Below, in pieces: positions 50,247-52,915 of a stretch of DNA of 52,915 nt. The notes beneath the pieces were generated by a model, which did no database searches, was not told the origin of the DNA, and worked only from the letters and a program-made list of their open reading frames with translations. The position numbers and the translations under genes were made by a program. Where the stretch lies: NCBI GenBank assembly GCA_004299145.1, contig SCQD01000073.1, forward strand, positions 1 through 52,915, given 5' to 3'. The stretch's first letter is position 1; each line of letters begins with the position of its first letter. This stretch comes from Methylococcaceae bacterium (GTDB lineage Bacteria; Pseudomonadota; Gammaproteobacteria; Methylococcales; Methylococcaceae).

Positions 50247-51585
50247 TGGCAAACTCCCATCGTAATTGCAGCATGAAAGCGTGGCGCTCGTAATCCCACA
50301 GCGCCGTATTGGAAACGTTGCGAATGTAGTTGTATTGCGGCATGACATGCCAGTTATCAGCCAGGCGATAATCGGCCAGCGCCACCAGGCTGTATTGCTG
50401 TTCCTGGCGGTGAATAAAGTACAGGCTGTCCCGGCCCAGGTAATGGCGCGCTTCGAACAGCCCGGCCACGGAAAACGCCAGATCGGCGTTGACCGGCAGG
50501 CCGGCGGCCAGGTTAAGCCCCCATACGTCATAGCTGTAGCCGTTGTAAGCCATGTTTTTCATGTCTTCCGCCCCGCCATATACGCCATATTGGAACGACC
50601 AGGCACGTTCCGGGGTAGCGGGGTGCTCGCGGCTGACGCCGCCGATTTTGCGCGCGGCGTTGTTGGCCGAGTACACCGGATAATCCAGGTCGATATACTG
50701 AAAATAGCCGTTGAGCCGCGTTTGATCGCTGAACGGGTGCACCCAGTTCAAGCGCCCGCCCAGCGAGCGCCGGTAAAACGCATCGCCGAAACGGAAACCC
50801 TGCGTCAGCAGCGAGGCGCCGTAATAATCCTGGCCGGCGCGCCGGATCACGCCCACATCCAGGTTGCCGTAACCCACGTTCACGTCGTTGCGCTGGTAAT
50901 TGAAACCCTGGCGCACGTTGGCGTTGCCGGCCAGCCAGGTGTCGTCGCCTATCTGCTTGCGCAGCGTCAGACCCGCCGCCAGTTGCGCCACGCCGTCGTC
51001 GTCCTGCCGCGCCTTGCCCACCGCGACGCTGCTGGAACTATTGGTCAAAGCCAGAATGCCGAGGCCGGGGCCGCTGGTGACGTTGCTGTCCCAGCCCAGG
51101 CCGGCGAGTAAATGGCCTTGCCAGACCAAGGGTTCCAGCGCCGGTTTGGCGGCGAAAACGGCGCGAATTTTATCCAGCCATGCCTGCCGGGCCGCGCCCA
51201 AAGGTTGGTTTGCCAAAGGTTGCAGCAGCTTATCCACCGCTGGCGCATCGCTGCGTTCGGCGTAAATCAGCGCGCTTTGCAAGCGCGCATCGAGATGATC
51301 GGGCGCCACGATCAATACGCGCTCGAAGGCAAACAACGCTGGTTCGCTACGGCCGGTTTGCAATAGCGCCGTGCCCAGCAGGTAATCGAAATCCGCCTGA
51401 CCGGCGTAGCCCTGCCAGTCGCGTTCCAGCAGCGTCAGCGCCTGTTCGGCCTGACCGGCCTGCAGCAAACGTTGCGCCTCGTCCAGCCGTGGGGTCTGCG
51501 TTTCGGCAAAAACCGGGGGGCACAACAATTGCCCGGCGAAAACCAGGATTGCCAAAACGGTTTTCGACCAACTGCGCCTGATCAT
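50233..51585 (-). CDS. SLAM/DUF560-like TPR-beta-barrel outer-membrane protein
   Basis: The 450-residue secreted protein has a signal peptide (AILVFAGQLLCPPVFA), an N-terminal TPR segment (DEAQRLLQAGQAEQALTLLE and QTGRSEPALFAFERVLIVAP), then alternating amphipathic strands from about residue 165 on (LLAGLGWDSNVTSGPG, TLRKQIGDDTWLAGNANVRQ, HAFMLQLRWEF) ending in an aromatic-rich strand. This fits surface lipoprotein assembly modifier (DUF560) proteins. It is first in the run of five minus-strand genes, overlapping the FecR gene by 14 bp. Confidence 0.8.
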   Translation of the reverse strand: MIRRSWSKTVLAILVFAGQLLCPPVFAETQTPRLDEAQRLLQAGQAEQALTLLERDWQGYAGQADFDYLLGTALLQTGRSEPALFAFERVLIVAPDHLDARLQSALIYAERSDAPAVDKLLQPLANQPLGAARQAWLDKIRAVFAAKPALEPLVWQGHLLAGLGWDSNVTSGPGLGILALTNSSSSVAVGKARQDDDGVAQLAAGLTLRKQIGDDTWLAGNANVRQGFNYQRNDVNVGYGNLDVGVIRRAGQDYYGASLLTQGFRFGDAFYRRSLGGRLNWVHPFSDQTRLNGYFQYIDLDYPVYSANNAARKIGGVSREHPATPERAWSFQYGVYGGAEDMKNMAYNGYSYDVWGLNLAAGLPVNADLAFSVAGLFEARHYLGRDSLYFIHRQEQQYSLVALADYRLADNWHVMPQYNYIRNVSNTALWDYERHAFMLQLRWEFANEKR

Positions 51586-52098
51586 CGGCTGGGTATTGAT
51601 AAAGGTCTCTCCCGATGACTTTCAGTGTGCTGTAAAACAAATCATGTTGATCGGCTGGGTGAGTCGGCGAAACCGTTCAGCCCCCCCCCCTTTTTCAAAG
51701 GGGGGAATCTGCGAAGGGGCCAAACGCTTAAGAGTCAGCGAAAGCCGCCGCGTCCTCGCGGAAATACTAAGGCTTCTTGAAGCCCAGTATAACCACGCTT
51801 TATTGCTGGGCTATGAGGCTTGCCATGGGGCCATGATATAGACCCGCGAGCCAATAAAGCGACAGTTATTGCACAGATTTATCGGCATCAATTATGGTAG
51901 GCGATTACTCTCTCGCAGCGCTCGTTCCCCATCCCCGGTAATGCCGTGCCCCATCTCTCCGAGTCATGGTACGTAGGGCGGAACGCGAAAGCCGCCGCGT
52001 CCTTGCGGACAGCCGCCGACGCTAGTCGGAATTATTAAGGCTGCTTGAATCACTAAGGCTTCCTGATAGCGGTTCCGCCGGGTTTGCTGCGAAAAAAT
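51586..52098. other. Gene-free region with scattered repeats
   Basis: A poly-C stretch with a GGGGGG partner lies at about 51680-51710 (C-rich, then TTTTTCAAA, then G-rich). Two inverted copies of the 39-bp repeat sit at 51741-51783 and about 51988-52050. No gene motif was found on either strand. Confidence 0.6.
51741..51783. repeat. Inverted copy of the 39-bp repeat
   Basis: AAAGCCGCCGCGTCCTCGCG then TACTAAGGCTTCTTGAA, the reverse complement of the tandem units at 46548-46625. Confidence 0.8.
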
Positions 52099-52350
52099 AA
52101 ACCCCAACGGGGTTTTGTAACCCAGCCCAGGGTTGGCGCCGCAGGCGCTACCCTGGGTAGGTGTTCCCCCATGGCATCCACCAACCCCAACGGGGTTGTG
52201 TCCTGATCTTGATCGTTACGCATGGCGTCGCATCGCGGCCGAACGACACAACCCCGTTGGGGTTGAGGGTTTCATGGGTTGCGGCGTACCCAGGGTAGGC
52301 GCGAAACGCGCCAACCCTGGGCTGGGTTACACAACCGCGTTGCGGTTGAC
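52099..52350. repeat. About 250-bp imperfect palindrome of CCCCAACGGGG-type repeats
   Basis: AACCCCAACGGGGTT units recur near 52099-52115, 52183-52197 and, inverted, 52247-52262, with AACCCAGCCCAGGGTTGGCG near 52118 mirrored by CGCGCCAACCCTGGGCTGGG near 52305. The arms meet around 52225. It codes for nothing recognisable. Confidence 0.8.
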
Positions 52351-52505
52351 AGTTGTGCATCCATAAACAGGGAACGAAAACAGGCTCAAAGTTACCGAAT
52401 TTCGACAGCCTAGGCCAGGGGCCGGAAATCTAGTCGCTGGCTCCGAACAGATACAATTCGGGAAATTATTTTGAGCCTGAGCTTAGCTGTCTACAACAAC
52501 CCGCA

Positions 52506-52775
52506 TTAACCCTGCCTGGTCCAGTTCAGCGCTTCGTCAATGGCTTGATCAACGGCTTCGGCGGAAAGCCCCGCGTTTTGCTGTTGCGCTTGCGCGGCGG
52601 CAAGTTCCAGAATGCGCGCCTTCACCGCCTCTTCAACAAAACGGGACAGGTCGACTTTGCGTCCGCCGCCCTGACTGACCAGAAACTGGCGTAAGGCTTG
52701 GTCTATGTCGTAAGACACCACCAGATTCCAACGGATGGCTGCTGCTTTGTTTGATGGTAACGCTGGGTTGTTCAT
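52506..52775 (-). CDS. Ribbon-helix-helix-type protein, possible orphan antitoxin
   Basis: The 89-residue protein has NLVVSYDIDQALRQFLVSQG followed by KVDLSRFVEEAVKARILEL, the strand-helix-helix layout of RHH DNA-binding antitoxins. A C-terminal helical tail (QAQQQNAGLSAEAVDQAIDE) could bind a toxin. No toxin gene is adjacent on the downstream side (repeats only), and a transposase end lies just upstream. ATG 52775 is preferred over 52799 from motif position. Confidence 0.6.
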   Translation of the reverse strand: MNNPALPSNKAAAIRWNLVVSYDIDQALRQFLVSQGGGRKVDLSRFVEEAVKARILELAAAQAQQQNAGLSAEAVDQAIDEALNWTRQG

Positions 52776-52805
52776 TATCTTTTCTATGCATAAACACATA
52801 AGTAC

Positions 52806-52915
52806 TCATGCAAAATTAATCCGGTATTGTCCGCCAAGGTTCCGGAAAATATCCTGGAGGGCGTCCTGCAGTGCTCCGAAGCTGGAATAGGCCTCCCAAG
52901 GCAGCCACTCATATT
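52806..52915 (-). CDS. C-terminal end of a probable transposase
   Basis: A frame open from the window edge encodes YEWLPWEAYSSFGALQDALQ, then DIFRNLGGQYRINFA and a stop. The pattern (aromatic-rich start, one helix, YRINFA end) resembles C-termini of IS630-type DDE transposases. Only 35 residues are visible. The identity is a weak call; the neighbouring RHH gene would be next to an insertion boundary. Confidence 0.35.
   Translation of the reverse strand, partial: YEWLPWEAYSSFGALQDALQDIFRNLGGQYRINFA

Overview
The window is about 53 kb of GC-rich, gene-dense DNA that looks like a gammaproteobacterial chromosome. The best guess is an autotrophic or methylotrophic lineage such as Methylococcales or a sulfur oxidiser. 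This rests on a transketolase-phosphoribulokinase pair (Calvin cycle), ccmGHI, an exosortase-associated TIGR04073-type protein and many REP-like palindromes. No methane, ammonia or sulfur oxidation genes and no RNA genes were seen, so the taxonomy is inference.

Layout, left to right. 1-1000: the start of a large DUF4347/RTX-like surface protein and a dead REP-associated transposase (RAYT) fragment. 1045-4143: a tight four-gene minus-strand operon (RibD-type reductase, medium-chain dehydrogenase, PTPS/QueD fold, methyltransferase) that looks like an unassigned pteridine or flavin-related pathway. 4228-4578: nested palindromes. 4596-6890: a CDF transporter fused to an MgtE_N-like segment and a CorA-like domain. 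7379-11642: ACP, ketosynthase, MBOAT acyltransferase and a partner protein. 11652-13925: a TetR/AhpD-like unit with palindromic operators, then an ECF sigma/anti-sigma pair. 14222-19341: DUF2064 protein, CMD protein, mercuric-reductase-like flavoprotein, TVP38 protein, PiT transporter and TIGR04283 glycosyltransferase, an arsenosugar-type module. 19697-24373: small stress-type enzymes with LysR and MerR regulators and a MetE-like protein. 24501-26090: an orphan GHKL ATPase. 26141-28530: ArsS, an ArsM-like methyltransferase and the decayed end of a second DUF2064 gene.

28585-38452: a cupredoxin-PQQ dehydrogenase fusion, an NTF2-like secreted protein, phosphoribulokinase, transketolase, a haem c/copper-monooxygenase-like protein, alanine aminotransferase and homoserine dehydrogenase. 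39009-42234: a small Ala/His-rich secreted protein, then a minus-strand run of NYN protein, P450, AmpD and a TIGR04073 protein. 42505-44833: ccmG-ccmH-ccmI. 44896-51585: five minus-strand genes (SLAM/DUF560-like outer-membrane protein, proline-rich FecR protein, CHASE2 class III cyclase, cNMP-binding protein, cNMP-domain diguanylate cyclase). They read like an envelope-to-cAMP-to-c-di-GMP signalling locus and are the best candidate here for an undescribed system. 51586-52915: repeats, an orphan ribbon-helix-helix protein and the end of a probable transposase.

Palindromic repeats pervade the window. One 53-60 bp family has five copies. Two copies lie inside reading frames (ccmH and the FecR gene), a third supplies the stop codon of a flavoprotein gene, and a repeat of another family sits inside ccmI. 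The arsenosugar genes form two separated blocks. A DUF2064 remnant beside arsM shows that this module was duplicated or rearranged and then partly lost.
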